Assembly: GCF_014174495.1 (NCBI RefSeq)
Contig: NZ_JACJHR010000010.1
Location: forward strand, 83,069 to 147,068
Length of the DNA stretch: 64,000 nt
Origin: Amycolatopsis echigonensis
GTDB lineage: Bacteria > Actinomycetota > Actinomycetes > Mycobacteriales > Pseudonocardiaceae
Direction: 5' to 3'
Shown one piece after another: positions 1-8,915 of the stretch (positions are counted from its first letter, which is position 1; each line of letters begins with the position of its first letter). The position numbers and the translations under genes are program-made. Under the pieces are notes generated by a model. That model was not told where the DNA came from and ran no database searches. It saw nothing but the letters and a program-made list of their open reading frames with translations.

Positions 1-42
1 CGACACGCCTGCGCCGAGCACGCGGCGATTCTGCAGCCTCAC
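1..42 (-). CDS. 5' end of a divergent exported-protein gene, lpqE-like by position (partial)
   Basis: A GTG codon at 42 reading left opens 14 codons before the window edge. They give a basic start followed by small hydrophobic residues, like the beginning of an export signal. A GGAAGGA ribosome site lies about 8 bases upstream and a TAGTCT -10-like hexamer is at 81-86 on the same strand. In mycobacteria the lipoprotein gene lpqE is divergent from carD, which fits this position. The assignment rests on gene order; too little protein is visible to confirm it. Confidence 0.35.
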   Translation of the reverse strand, partial: MRLQNRRVLGAGVS

Positions 43-283
43 GTCAGAGTCCTTCCCTTTCACGGCCTCGTCCTTCCCGAAGACTAGCCGGGCGCTTCTC
101 CGCGCGCGGAACCGGTCCGCGTTCCCGGCCGATCGACTGTCCACAAAGGATCTCACGGTGCCGGCCGGGGCGTTGTCGGCTCACCTGCATGAGCACGGCG
201 AAAACCGGTTTGTCAAGCCCTGCTCAGGCCGCTGACCTGCGACGACGATCCCGGGCCGCTAGGTGGCCGCCGAACAGCCGTGA

Positions 284-289
284 TAGGAT
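284..289 (+). promoter_or_regulatory. Candidate -10 element for carD
   Basis: TAGGAT matches the actinobacterial TANNNT -10 form and would start transcription about 20 bases before the carD ATG. No convincing -35 is visible, and CarD-dependent promoters often have poor -35 elements. An AGAGGA ribosome site follows at about 311. Confidence 0.35.
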
Positions 290-316
290 GGAGTCAGCGA
301 AAGGGGCAGAGGACAC

Positions 317-808
317 ATGGTTTTCAAGGTCGGAGAGACCGTCGTCTACCCGCACCACGGTGCCGCACTCATCGAAGCCATCGAGACCCGCGTGATCAAG
401 GGCGAGGAAAAGAAGTACCTCGTCCTCAAAGTCGCGCAAGGGGATCTTACGGTTCGCGTGCCCGCGGACAACGCCGAGATCGTCGGCGTGCGCGATGTCG
501 TCGGGCAAGAAGGACTGGACAAGGTCTTCGATGTTCTGCGTGCTCCGCACACCGAAGAGCCCACGAACTGGTCTCGTCGGTACAAGGCCAACCTGGAGAA
601 ACTCGCCTCCGGCGATGTGAACAAGGTGGCCGAAGTGGTGCGCGACCTCTGGCGGCGAGAAAAGGACCGCGGACTTTCAGCCGGCGAGAAACGCATGCTG
701 GCGAAGGCACGGCAAATTCTGGTCAGCGAGCTCGCGCTCGCGGAGGGCACCGACGAGGGCAAGGCGGAAACGCTCCTCGACGAGGTTCTGGAGACCGCGA
801 CGGTCTGA
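317..808 (+). CDS. carD: CarD family transcriptional regulator
   Basis: The 163-residue product has the CarD layout: an N-terminal RNA-polymerase-interacting Tudor-like domain (about residues 1-60, starting [15 protein letters not shown]) and a helical C-terminal DNA-binding domain containing the NWSRRYK segment. CarD binds the RNA polymerase beta subunit and stabilises open complexes, notably at rRNA promoters. Length and sequence are typical for actinobacteria. The gene leads a block with ispD and ispF, as in mycobacteria. The ATG has a purine-rich ribosome site (AGAGGA) just upstream, and no alternative start is needed. Confidence 0.95.
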   Translation: MVFKVGETVVYPHHGAALIEAIETRVIKGEEKKYLVLKVAQGDLTVRVPADNAEIVGVRDVVGQEGLDKVFDVLRAPHTEEPTNWSRRYKANLEKLASGDVNKVAEVVRDLWRREKDRGLSAGEKRMLAKARQILVSELALAEGTDEGKAETLLDEVLETATV

Positions 809-863
809 CCCCGGGTCCTCCGGTTCGCCCCCGCGGCAACCGGTTCCCTACGATCACGACCTG

Positions 864-1520
864 ATGAACCCACAGGTGCACAGCGTCGCGTTCGTGACTG
901 TCGCGCACCGTCCGGCCGATTCCGAGCTCGCGCTCACGGCGGTCGGCGGCGCAGCACTGCTCACGCACACCGTGCGGGGGCTGCTCGGCACACCGGAGAT
1001 CGATCTGGTGGTCGCCGCAGCCCCCGAGCGGTGTGCGAAGTCGTTTTCGGAGGCATTGCACGGCCTCGCCTGCCGGGTAGTTCCCGGTGCCTCGCTCCGG
1101 CAGGTGTTCGCCGCCGTCGAGCCGCTTCTTTCCCCGGACGCCGTCGTGCTGGTGCACGACGCGCTGCGGGCGTTCACTCCACAACGGACGGTCCGGCAGG
1201 TGCTGGCAGCGGTCCGGGACGGCGCGCCCGTCGCGGTGCCGGTGCTGCCGATGTCCGACACCGTGAAAACCACCGACGAATCCGGAATCGTCACCGCAAC
1301 AGTGGATCGCGACGGTCTCCGCAGCGCGCAAACGCCGGTGGGTTTTTCCCTTCCCGCTTTCCGTTCCGCACTCGCCGATTCCGCTGACCCCGGTCTCGCC
1401 GATACCGCGGGCGCGGCCACCGTCCCCGGCGATCCGGACGCGATGCGCGTCGCGAGCGCCTTCGAACTCACCCTCGCCGAGGCACTCGTCGCCGGCGGGG
1501 ACCGAGAGGATCCTCTGTGA
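864..1520 (+). CDS. ispD: 2-C-methyl-D-erythritol 4-phosphate cytidylyltransferase (IspD-like, signature motif missing)
   Basis: The 218-residue protein has the middle and C-terminal IspD features: VHDALRAF (about 97-104), a VLPMSDTVK segment, and [16 protein letters not shown] (146-161). It lies between carD and ispF, the usual place. IspD joins CTP to MEP in the non-mevalonate isoprenoid pathway. Oddly, the N-terminal nucleotide-binding signature (AAGxGxR...PK) is absent: the aligned stretch reads [12 protein letters not shown], and the C-terminal lysine of the family (Lys213 in E. coli) aligns with arginine. The frame is open upstream but holds no such motif. It is IspD by descent and position; catalytic competence is doubtful. 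It overlaps ispF by 4 bases. Confidence 0.75.
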   Translation: MNPQVHSVAFVTVAHRPADSELALTAVGGAALLTHTVRGLLGTPEIDLVVAAAPERCAKSFSEALHGLACRVVPGASLRQVFAAVEPLLSPDAVVLVHDALRAFTPQRTVRQVLAAVRDGAPVAVPVLPMSDTVKTTDESGIVTATVDRDGLRSAQTPVGFSLPAFRSALADSADPGLADTAGAATVPGDPDAMRVASAFELTLAEALVAGGDREDPL

Positions 1521-1990
1521 CCGATCTGCGGGTAGGCAACGGCGTCGATGTCCATCCGATCGCGCCGGGTCGCGAATGCTGGATGGCCGGACTGCGGTGG
1601 CCGGGCGTCGACGGCTGCGCGGGCCATTCGGACGGCGACGTCGCGGCACACGCGCTGTGCGACGCCCTGCTGTCCGCCGCCGGCCTCGGCGATCTCGGCG
1701 CGGTCTTCGGCACCGGCGATCCGCGCATGGACGGCGCACACGGCACCGACATGCTCGTCGAGGTGCGCACGTTGCTGCGCGCCGAGGGGTGGCAGGTCTC
1801 CAACGCGACGGTGCAGGTCATCGGCAACCATCCGCGGATCGGGAAACGGCGCGACGAGGCGCAGCAGGTGCTGAGCGACGCCGTCGGCGGACCCGTGAGC
1901 GTTTCCGGGACGACGTCCGACGGACTCGGGCTCACCGGCCGCGGCGAGGGCATCGCGGCGGTCGCGACCGCTCTTCTCATTCGCGGCTGA
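1517..1990 (+). CDS. ispF: 2-C-methyl-D-erythritol 2,4-cyclodiphosphate synthase
   Basis: The GTG start overlaps the ispD stop (GTGA), so the two genes should be translationally coupled. The 157-residue product is full length for IspF. The metal ligands are in place: Asp11 and His13 in GVDVHP, and His45 in [12 protein letters not shown]. The C-terminal [16 protein letters not shown] substrate-binding segment is also present. IspF cyclises CDP-ME-2-phosphate with loss of CMP in the MEP pathway. All expected catalytic features are intact, in contrast to the preceding IspD. Confidence 0.95.
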   Translation: MTDLRVGNGVDVHPIAPGRECWMAGLRWPGVDGCAGHSDGDVAAHALCDALLSAAGLGDLGAVFGTGDPRMDGAHGTDMLVEVRTLLRAEGWQVSNATVQVIGNHPRIGKRRDEAQQVLSDAVGGPVSVSGTTSDGLGLTGRGEGIAAVATALLIRG

Positions 1991-2290
1991 GCGAAATTCG
2001 CGGAATCGGGAGAATCGTCACATCGCTTTTCCCTGACAGCTGAACATCGCGATCTGGATAGACGATCTTCACCTGCCGGGCGAAGATCCGCGCACGCTCT
2101 CGCGACTCATTTCAGCTATTCCGTGGCGTTTGCTTCGTGAGCGGAAGGCTGGTCGAATACTGCCGTCGCGTAAGGCCGATCCCGCGGGTCCGGTTCGACG
2201 CCGGGGTTCGGGGAGCCGTCTGTCCCGTCGGCTGCGCGAGGCGCCACAAACGGGCGGCGTCGCACCCCGGATGACCGATAGGGTTGTCTC
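1991..2290. other. Intergenic region between ispF and the HAD gene
   Basis: No gene is supported in these 300 bases. The only recognisable element is TAGGGT at 2279-2284, a -10-like hexamer 6 bases before the GTG of the next gene. This suggests a leaderless transcript for that gene. No ribosome site or terminator hairpin stands out. Confidence 0.5.
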
Positions 2291-2977
2291 GTGGCCATCA
2301 ACGCGGTTTTGTTCGACTTCTCCGGCACCCTTTTCCGCCTTGAGCAGCAGGACGGCTGGCTCGACGACGTCCGCGACGACGACGGCGAGGTCCTCGACGT
2401 CGAAGCGCAGACCGAGCTGATGCGGCGGATGACCGCGCCGGTCGAGCAGTCCGTCGAACTGGACGAGGAGCACCTGTACGCCTGGCACAACCGCGACCGC
2501 GACCCGGAGCTGCACCGGAAGGTGTACCTGGAGGTGCTGCGGCTGTCCGGCGTGCCCCGGCGCGACCAGGCCGAGGCGCTGTACGCGCAGCTCGTCGCGC
2601 CCGACCAGTGGACGCCGTACCCGGACACCGAGGCCGCGCTCAAGGCAGTCGCGAGCAGCGGGCGCAAGGCGGGCGTGCTGAGCAACATCGCGTTCGACAT
2701 CCGGCCCGCGTTCGGCCAGCGCGGCTGGGACGCGCACGTCGCCGAGTTCACCCTGTCCTTCGAGGTCGGGGCGGTGAAGCCGGAGCCGGAGATCTTCCAG
2801 AACGCGATCGAGCGGCTCGGGGTGCGCGCCGAGGAGACGCTGATGGTCGGCGACAGCGAGGAGGCCGACGGCGGCGCCCGCGCGCTGGGCTGCCGGTTCG
2901 CGCTGGTCGACCCGCTGCCCACCGCGCAGCGGCCGGACGCGCTGCTGGGCGTGCTGCGGGAGCACGGCGTGCTCTGA
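2291..2977 (+). CDS. HAD-superfamily hydrolase with DxSGT motif I
   Basis: The 228-residue protein has the HAD motifs in order: LFDFSGTLF at the N-terminus, VLSNIAFD (motif II serine), KPEPEIF (motif III lysine) and [13 protein letters not shown] (motif IV acid). The position two residues after the nucleophilic Asp is Ser instead of the Asp that phosphatases use for proton transfer. A dehalogenase-like or other non-phosphatase chemistry is therefore possible. The GTG start sits 6 bases after a TAGGGT hexamer with no ribosome site, which points to leaderless expression. The substrate is unknown. Confidence 0.8.
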   Translation: MAINAVLFDFSGTLFRLEQQDGWLDDVRDDDGEVLDVEAQTELMRRMTAPVEQSVELDEEHLYAWHNRDRDPELHRKVYLEVLRLSGVPRRDQAEALYAQLVAPDQWTPYPDTEAALKAVASSGRKAGVLSNIAFDIRPAFGQRGWDAHVAEFTLSFEVGAVKPEPEIFQNAIERLGVRAEETLMVGDSEEADGGARALGCRFALVDPLPTAQRPDALLGVLREHGVL

Positions 2978-2993
2978 CCCACAGTGGCCCCGG

Positions 2994-2999
2994 TACCCT
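2994..2999 (+). promoter_or_regulatory. Candidate leaderless -10 for cysS
   Basis: TACCCT lies 7 bases upstream of the cysS GTG, and no Shine-Dalgarno sequence is present. This is the spacing seen at leaderless actinobacterial promoters. A weak CTGACC -35-like string is at 2974-2979. Confidence 0.4.
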
Positions 3000-3006
3000 T
3001 TACCTC

Positions 3007-4392
3007 GTGGCTTTGCACCTGTACGACACCGCGACCCGTGCCCCCCGGGAGTTCACTCCCGTCCGCAGCGGAACGGCGTCGATCTACGTGTGTGGTGCCA
3101 CCGTGCAGGGAGTACCGCATATCGGGCACGTCCGCGGGATGCTGAATTACGACGTGCTGCGCCGCTGGCTGCTCCACAGTGGACTCGACGTGCTGCTGGT
3201 CCGCAACGTCACCGACATCGACGACAAGATCCTCGCCAAGGCCGCCGACGCCGGACGGCCGTGGTGGGAATGGGCGGCGACGCACGAGCGGGCGTTCGAG
3301 AAGGCGTACGAGGACCTCGGCTGCCTTCCGCCGTCGGTCACGCCGCGCGCGACCGGGCACGTCACGCAGATGGTCCAGCTGATGGAGCGGCTGATCGAAG
3401 CCGGGCACGCGTACGCCGTCGACGGCGACGTGTACTTCTCGGTGAAGTCGTTCCCGGAGTACGGCACGCTCTCCGGACAGCAGCTCGACGAGGTCCAGCA
3501 GGGCGAGACGCCTACCCGCGGCAAGCGCGATTCACGCGATTTCACTCTGTGGAAGAGCGCGAAGCCGGGCGAGCCGTCGTGGCCGACGCCGTGGGGCGAC
3601 GGGCGGCCGGGCTGGCACCTCGAATGCTCGGCGATGGCGACCAACTACCTCGGCGCCGAGTTCGACATCCACGGCGGCGGCGTCGACCTGGTGTTCCCGC
3701 ACCACGAGAACGAGCGCGCGCAGTCGAACGCGGCGGGCGACGGGTTCGCCCGCTACTGGCTGCACAACGCGTGGGTGACCATGTCCGGCGAGAAGATGTC
3801 GAAGTCGCTGGGCAACACGGTCTCGATCCCGGCGATGCTGGAGCGCTACCGCGCGCCCGAGCTGCGCTACTACCTGGTGCAGCCGCATTACCGGTCCACG
3901 GTCGAGTACTCCGACGGCGCGGTTTCCGAAGCCGCTCAGGGCTACCGGCGGATCGAGGCGTTCCTGCGCCGGGCGGAGTCGGCCGGTGCGGTCTCCGTGG
4001 GCGAAGTTCCGGCGGAGTTCGCCGCGGCGATGGACGACGACCTGGCGACGCCGGCCGCGTTCGCCGTGGTGCACAACACGGTCCGCGACGGTAACGCCGC
4101 CCTCGACGGAGGCGACACCACGAAGGCGCTCGAACTGGCCGGCACGGTCCGCGGGATGACCGGCGTGCTCGGTCTCGACCCGCTGTCGCCGGACTGGGCG
4201 GACGGCGGCTCGGACACTCCCGTCCGCGATGCGCTGAGCACGCTCGTGGAAGCCCTGCTGGCCGAACGCCAGGAGGCCCGTGCGGCGAAGGACTTCGCCC
4301 GCGCGGACGCCGCCCGCGACCGTCTCGTGGCGGCGGGGATCGCGGTGGAAGACACCCCGAACGGTCCGCAATGGACGGTCAGGAACTCCTGA
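3007..4392 (+). CDS. cysS: Cysteinyl-tRNA synthetase
   Basis: The 461-residue class I synthetase has HIGH at residues 38-41, a KMSKS signature, and zinc-ligand context at Cys29 (YVCGATVQ), LECS and HHENE. It charges tRNA-Cys in the cytosol. Although the frame is open further upstream, GTG 3007 is chosen because homology begins at ALHLYDT and a leaderless -10 lies just before it. The intact anticodon-side domain and the absence of a mycothiol-pathway signature favour CysS over MshC. The next gene, rlmB, is the usual neighbour in actinobacteria. Confidence 0.95.
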   Translation: MALHLYDTATRAPREFTPVRSGTASIYVCGATVQGVPHIGHVRGMLNYDVLRRWLLHSGLDVLLVRNVTDIDDKILAKAADAGRPWWEWAATHERAFEKAYEDLGCLPPSVTPRATGHVTQMVQLMERLIEAGHAYAVDGDVYFSVKSFPEYGTLSGQQLDEVQQGETPTRGKRDSRDFTLWKSAKPGEPSWPTPWGDGRPGWHLECSAMATNYLGAEFDIHGGGVDLVFPHHENERAQSNAAGDGFARYWLHNAWVTMSGEKMSKSLGNTVSIPAMLERYRAPELRYYLVQPHYRSTVEYSDGAVSEAAQGYRRIEAFLRRAESAGAVSVGEVPAEFAAAMDDDLATPAAFAVVHNTVRDGNAALDGGDTTKALELAGTVRGMTGVLGLDPLSPDWADGGSDTPVRDALSTLVEALLAERQEARAAKDFARADAARDRLVAAGIAVEDTPNGPQWTVRNS

Positions 4393-4423
4393 CCTCCTTC
4401 GCGGCAGCAGAGATTGAGGATTC

Positions 4424-5380
4424 ATGGCAGGCAACTCACAGCGCAAAGGTGCCATCCGCAAAAGCGGCACCAAGAAGGGCGCCGTCGTCGGTTCGGGCGG
4501 GCAGCGGCGCAAGGCGCTCGAGGGCAAGGGCCCGACCCCGAAGGCCGAGGACAGGCCCGGGCACAAGGCGTACCGCGCTGCCAACGCCGCCACCAAGCGG
4601 GACCAGGCCCGGCAGAAGAAGGCCGACCGGCCGGAGCTGATCGCCGGCCGCAATCCGGTCGTCGAGGCGCTGCGCGCGGACGTGCCGGGCACGGCGCTGT
4701 ACGTCGCGCTCAACATCGACATCGACGACCGGGTCAACGAGGCCGTCCGGCTCGCGGGAGACAAGGGCATCTCGATCCTGGAGATCCCGCGCGAGGAACT
4801 GGACCGCAAGACCAACCGGGCCATGCACCAGGGCCTCGGGCTGCAGGTGCCGCCGTTCGAGTACGTGCATCCCGACGACCTGATGCAGGCCGCGCGCGAC
4901 TCGGGCAACGCCCCGCTGTTCGTCGCGCTCGACGGCGTCACCGACCCGCGCAACCTTGGCGCGGTGATCCGGTCCGCCGCTGCGTTCGGCGCGCACGGCG
5001 TGCTGCTGCCGGAACGCCGCAGCGCCGGAATGACCGCGGTCGCGTGGCGCACGAGCGCCGGCACCGCGGCGAAGCTGCCGATCGCGGTCGCCACGAACCT
5101 CACGCGCCAGCTGCGCGCGTGGGCGTCGAAGGGCCTGATGGTCGTCGGCCTGGACGCCGACGGCACGGTCGACATCGACTCGCTTGAGCTTGCCGCGGAT
5201 CCGCTGGTCATCGTGCTCGGCTCGGAAGGCCGCGGCCTTTCCCGGCTGGTCCGCGAGACCTGCGACGCGACGGTGTCGATCCCGATGGCGGCCGGCGTGG
5301 AATCGCTGAACGCCTCGGTCGCCGCCGGGGTCCTGCTGGCCGAGGTCGCCCGCCGTCGCCGGATCGCCGGACGCGTCTGA
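4424..5380 (+). CDS. rlmB: 23S rRNA (guanosine-2'-O-)-methyltransferase, TrmH/SpoU family
   Basis: The 318-residue protein starts with a lysine/arginine-rich tail of about 70 residues, followed by the substrate-binding domain ([12 protein letters not shown]). The SPOUT catalytic domain follows, with motif 1 [16 protein letters not shown], motif 2 [11 protein letters not shown] and motif 3 [21 protein letters not shown]. It would 2'-O-methylate a guanosine in 23S rRNA using S-adenosylmethionine. It lies 31 bases after cysS, the arrangement seen in mycobacteria. Strictly, other TrmH-family RNA targets cannot be excluded from sequence alone. Confidence 0.9.
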   Translation: MAGNSQRKGAIRKSGTKKGAVVGSGGQRRKALEGKGPTPKAEDRPGHKAYRAANAATKRDQARQKKADRPELIAGRNPVVEALRADVPGTALYVALNIDIDDRVNEAVRLAGDKGISILEIPREELDRKTNRAMHQGLGLQVPPFEYVHPDDLMQAARDSGNAPLFVALDGVTDPRNLGAVIRSAAAFGAHGVLLPERRSAGMTAVAWRTSAGTAAKLPIAVATNLTRQLRAWASKGLMVVGLDADGTVDIDSLELAADPLVIVLGSEGRGLSRLVRETCDATVSIPMAAGVESLNASVAAGVLLAEVARRRRIAGRV

Positions 5381-5404
5381 CCTTTATCGGCGGAATCCTC
5401 GGGC

Positions 5405-5421
5405 TGTTATCATCGATAACA
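5405..5421 (+). promoter_or_regulatory. Perfect palindromic operator overlapping the tetR start
   Basis: TGTTATC-ATC-GATAACA is a perfect 7-bp inverted repeat with a 3-bp spacer whose last base is the A of the TetR ATG. It also contains TATCAT (5408-5413), a -10-like hexamer 7 bases before the ATG, and there is no ribosome site. A regulator bound here would block its own leaderless promoter. Confidence 0.7.
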
Positions 5422-6092
5422 TGCCCGACGACGCCCGCGCCCGCATCATCACGGCCGCCCTGGACTTGCTGGCCAACGGCGGCCCGGACGCGGTGTCGAC
5501 CCGCGCGGTGAGTGCGGCGGCAGGCGTCCAGCCACCGACGATTTATCGGCTGTTCGGCGACAAGGACGGCCTGCTCGACGCCATCACCGTCCAGGGCTAC
5601 GCCGATTACCTGGAGGCGAAAACCGCCCAGCCCCCGGCTGAGGACCCGTTGGAAGAGTTGCGGCGGGGCTGGGACCAGCATCTGGAGTTCGGCCTGGCCA
5701 ACCCGGCGCTGTACCGGCTGATGACCACCCGCCCCGGCCCTTCCCCCGCGCTGGAGAAGGCCATGGAGATTCTCGCGACGCGAGTCAGCCGCGTCGCCGA
5801 GGCTGGACGGCTGCGGGTGCCGGAGCCCCTTGCCGCGGCTTTGATCCACGCCGCCGGGTCGGGCGCGACGTTGAGCCTGATCTCGATGCCGCCGGATTCC
5901 CGCGATCTCGCGGTGTCGGTCGCTGCCCGCGAAGCGGTGCTCGCGGCGATCAGCACGGACCGGCCGGTCTCCCGCACACCCGGGCCAGCCGCCGCGGCCA
6001 CGGCATTGCGGGCAGTATTGCCGCAGGTCTCAGGGCTGAGCGAGGCGGAGAAGGCGTTGATGGGCGAATGGCTGGACCGGATCACCGACTGA
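5421..6092 (+). CDS. TetR family transcriptional regulator
   Basis: The 223-residue protein has an N-terminal TetR helix-turn-helix (ARIITAALDLLANGG, then TRAVSAAAGVQPPTIYRLFGDKDGLLDAI, about residues 8-55). A helical ligand-binding domain follows. The palindrome over its start codon argues for autoregulation. The next gene on the same strand is an MBOAT acyltransferase 153 bases away with its own upstream region, so a functional link is only possible, not shown. The ligand is unknown. Confidence 0.9.
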   Translation: MPDDARARIITAALDLLANGGPDAVSTRAVSAAAGVQPPTIYRLFGDKDGLLDAITVQGYADYLEAKTAQPPAEDPLEELRRGWDQHLEFGLANPALYRLMTTRPGPSPALEKAMEILATRVSRVAEAGRLRVPEPLAAALIHAAGSGATLSLISMPPDSRDLAVSVAAREAVLAAISTDRPVSRTPGPAAAATALRAVLPQVSGLSEAEKALMGEWLDRITD

Positions 6093-6245
6093 GCCGGGCC
6101 GCACGCGCTTCCGCGTTGCGAGGGGAGAAATCCTCCCAAATCCGTCACCCTCGGTGATTCGGGCTGTGATCCGTCGGGCATCGCTCCGCGAAGCCACTCG
6201 CTCGGGCTAAGGTCTCCTCTCGGAACCGAGGGGGGCCCGTCACCG

Positions 6246-7679
6246 ATGTCGTTCGTTTCACCGCTGTTCTTGTGGTACTTCATGCCCGCGGTGCTGCTCG
6301 CGGTCCTGGTGTGCCCGCGCAGCTGGCGCAACGGCATCGTCGCGGTCGCGAGCCTGCTGTTCTACACGATCGGCGCCGGCCCGTACCTGTTCTTGCTGCT
6401 GCTCTGCATGGCGGTGAACTTCCTGGCCGGACCGGCGCTGGAGCCGAGTCCGTGGGACGTCCGAGGCACGCGCCGGAAACGGATCCTGATCGGCGTCATC
6501 ACGCTCGACGTGCTCGTGCTCGTCATCTGGAAGTACGCCGGTTTCGCGACGCAGCAGATCGCCGCCGTCGCGCACTGGTTCGGCGGCGATCTGGGCGTCG
6601 CGAACATCGTGGTCCCGATCGGCATTTCCTTCTACACCTTCCACCACATCTCCTACGTGGTGGACATCTACCGCGGCGAGCGGCACGCACTGCGCAACCC
6701 GGTGTCGTTCGCCGCGTACATCGCGATGTTCCCGCAGCTGGTGGCGGGTCCCATCGTGCGCTACCGGGAGATCGCCGACCAGCTTCCGCAACGGCGTTCG
6801 CACCGGCTGGACGACATCGCCGCGGGCTTCCCGAGGTTCGCACTGGGCCTGTGCAAGAAGTCGATCATCGCCGACTCGCTCAGCCCGATGGTCGAAGCCT
6901 GCTTCTCGACCCCGTCGAACCAGATGACCTTCACGACGGCCTGGCTCGGCGCGATCGGCTACACCCTGCAGTTGTTCTTCGACTTCTCCGGCTACTCGGA
7001 CATGGCGATCGGACTCGGCCGCATGCTCGGCTTCCGGCTGCCGGAGAACTTCGCGCGCCCGTACTCGTCGGTGACCATCACGGAGTTCTGGCGCCGCTGG
7101 CACATGTCCCTGTCCCGCTGGTTCCGCGACTACGTCTACATCCCACTGGGCGGCAACCGTTCGGGTGCCGGAAAGACGTACCGGAACCTGTCGATCGTCT
7201 TCGTGCTGACGGGTTTCTGGCACGGCGCGCAATGGACGTTCTTGATCTGGGGCTGCTACCACGGGGCCCTGCTGGTCATCGAACGCCGCTTCAACCTCGG
7301 CAACGCCCCAGCCAGCCCAGTCGCCCGCATCGCCCGCCGCCTGCTGACGCTGATCCTGGTGGTGTTCGGCTGGGTCTTCTTCCGCTCCGCCGACCTCGCC
7401 CACGCGCTGTCGATGCTCGGCCACATGCTGATCCCAGACTTCGGCGGCTTGGGTGACGTCGTGGAAAGCGCACTGACGAACCAGCGAATGGTGATCCTGC
7501 TGCTGGCGCTGATCGTGTTCATCCTCCCGGCCCACCCGGTGACGGGTCCGCTGCTGGAATCGTCCCGAAGCCGCGGAGCCACGGCGCTGCGCATCGGGGT
7601 CATGACGGTGGGGCTGGTTTACGCGGCGATCTTGGTGGCTACTGGGACTTTCAGCCCGTTCCTGTACTACCAGTTCTGA
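6246..7679 (+). CDS. MBOAT family O-acyltransferase (AlgI-like)
   Basis: This 477-residue polytopic membrane protein has the AlgI/DltB-type MBOAT signatures: FFDFSGYSDMAIGLGRMLGF, EFWRRWHMSLSRWFRDYVYIPLGG with its histidine, and LTGFWHGAQWTFLIWG with the invariant catalytic His. Such proteins pass acyl (often acetyl) groups across the membrane for modification of extracellular polysaccharides or lipids. A TAAGGT -10-like hexamer lies about 35 bases before the ATG. Its usual partner, an AlgJ/AlgX-type protein, is not adjacent but one is encoded at 25359-26675. The acceptor is unknown. Confidence 0.9.
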   Translation: MSFVSPLFLWYFMPAVLLAVLVCPRSWRNGIVAVASLLFYTIGAGPYLFLLLLCMAVNFLAGPALEPSPWDVRGTRRKRILIGVITLDVLVLVIWKYAGFATQQIAAVAHWFGGDLGVANIVVPIGISFYTFHHISYVVDIYRGERHALRNPVSFAAYIAMFPQLVAGPIVRYREIADQLPQRRSHRLDDIAAGFPRFALGLCKKSIIADSLSPMVEACFSTPSNQMTFTTAWLGAIGYTLQLFFDFSGYSDMAIGLGRMLGFRLPENFARPYSSVTITEFWRRWHMSLSRWFRDYVYIPLGGNRSGAGKTYRNLSIVFVLTGFWHGAQWTFLIWGCYHGALLVIERRFNLGNAPASPVARIARRLLTLILVVFGWVFFRSADLAHALSMLGHMLIPDFGGLGDVVESALTNQRMVILLLALIVFILPAHPVTGPLLESSRSRGATALRIGVMTVGLVYAAILVATGTFSPFLYYQF

Positions 7680-7760
7680 TCGCGGAACCGGCCGAAGGCG
7701 GCTATAGACCAAAAAGCTCCGGCGGATGAAGTTGTGTGCTGGGGTTGATTGGATGGGGTG

Positions 7761-8216
7761 ATGACGGACTCCGTGCAGAAGCTGCGCTTTGATCGTGACG
7801 TGGTGGTGCTGCAGGCAGGCGGCCAGCACCAGGCGAGGCTGCGTGGGTGGCTCGATGGCTACGACGGCCCGCAGCCGATCTACCGGCTTGAATTGCAGAC
7901 TCGCTTGGGGACATACGGCGGTCCTTATACGGCGACTGGACCGGACATGTTCGAGACCCTTGTCCGATTGCGGCGGCAGCTCGAGCCGGAGGGGCTGATG
8001 ATCGCGGTGCAGGGTTCCCGGCGCGACGCGTATCCGAGCGGAATGGCGCGCGACATGGGCGGCGGAGAGCGCATCTACGTCCTGCGTCCGGGGCAGAAGG
8101 CAAGCGCGAACGACCTTGTCGACACGTTCGCCGATGGACCGATCGACCAGGTGGCGACCGTCGACGAGCAGCACAGCTTCTGGGAAGCCTGGTGCACGAG
8201 GGTTTCCGAGTCTTAG
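7761..8216 (+). CDS. Conserved-looking hypothetical protein
   Basis: I do not recognise this 151-residue soluble protein. It has no signal peptide or membrane segment. It is rich in charged residues and ends with a DEQHSFWEAW segment. ATG 7761 is preferred over TTG 7749 because a GGATGGGG string lies just before it. The composition is less G/C-biased than its neighbours, as is the following 265-bp gap and the next gene. This suggests a small accessory insertion between the MBOAT gene and the sugar cluster. Confidence 0.6.
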   Translation: MTDSVQKLRFDRDVVVLQAGGQHQARLRGWLDGYDGPQPIYRLELQTRLGTYGGPYTATGPDMFETLVRLRRQLEPEGLMIAVQGSRRDAYPSGMARDMGGGERIYVLRPGQKASANDLVDTFADGPIDQVATVDEQHSFWEAWCTRVSES

Positions 8217-8452
8217 CGTTCTGGGCACCTGCTGGTGCATCGTCGCGCGGGGCGCATGGCTCTGGTCAAGGCTGAGCCGGGGTTACGGACGCGCCGGTCG
8301 GCTCCTTCGAGCGCTATCGCAAAACTCCGAAGTACGTTCGGAACACAATGGCGGTACAGATCGGACTCAGCGACGTTGGGCGAGCACTGCAGGTACCAGC
8401 GCTTGCGAGGACGATAAGCCTCTTTACCGGCGCAGGCTGCGGGTAAGCTTCG

Positions 8453-8468
8453 TCCGTTGCCTAACGGA
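8453..8468. promoter_or_regulatory. Inverted repeat upstream of a small unknown gene
   Basis: TCCGTT-GCCT-AACGGA is a perfect 6-bp inverted repeat ending 13 bases before the ATG at 8482. A TAAGCT -10-like hexamer is at 8443-8448. It could be an operator or a leader hairpin. Confidence 0.35.
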
Positions 8469-8481
8469 AGGCCCGGAAACG

Positions 8482-8847
8482 ATGACCGACCCTACCGAGC
8501 CGCCAGATCTGGCCTCCACTCCGAACGTGATCCCGTACGTTGACCCGCACGACGGGCCTCGGCGGTTGCTCACGATCGACATTTCCACGCATATTTTCCA
8601 CGCCGGTGCGTACATCCCGTTCGCGGGGATCGACGGTCGGCAATACGTCGTTTCCTGGGGCGCGGTGTCGTTCGAGATTCCCGCCGACCGCAACGTCCAT
8701 GTCAGCGTGCACCTGCAGAGCAACGGCGGAGCCGGGTACACACCGTCGCCGTTCGCGTCGATCATTTTGTACCCGAATCCGTTGCCGCAACGGCTGGCGA
8801 CCCAGTTCGCCCGGGCGGGCATGGGGGCACTTGTCCCGCTGCCGTAA
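8482..8847 (+). CDS. Hypothetical protein
   Basis: The 121-residue product is not recognised. It has no signal or membrane segment. It alternates hydrophobic and polar residues (RLLTIDISTHIF, VSFEIPADRNVHVSVHLQSN), which suggests a beta-sandwich or beta-barrel fold. The frame is open upstream, but ATG 8482 is favoured because it follows a promoter-like region and a GGCCCGGAAACG leader. With the gene at 7761 it forms a lower-GC pocket of unknown role. Confidence 0.5.
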   Translation: MTDPTEPPDLASTPNVIPYVDPHDGPRRLLTIDISTHIFHAGAYIPFAGIDGRQYVVSWGAVSFEIPADRNVHVSVHLQSNGGAGYTPSPFASIILYPNPLPQRLATQFARAGMGALVPLP

Positions 8848-8915
8848 GCCGTTCCCACACCCCAGCCTGGTCAGCGTGAAGCCATGGCGTTGTTCTGCGC
8901 CTCGTTAACTGGGAT

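Noticed and set aside
2191..2215. GGTTCGACGCC string reminiscent of a tRNA T-loop
   Set aside because: No acceptor stem, anticodon arm or CCA-side pairing can be built around it.
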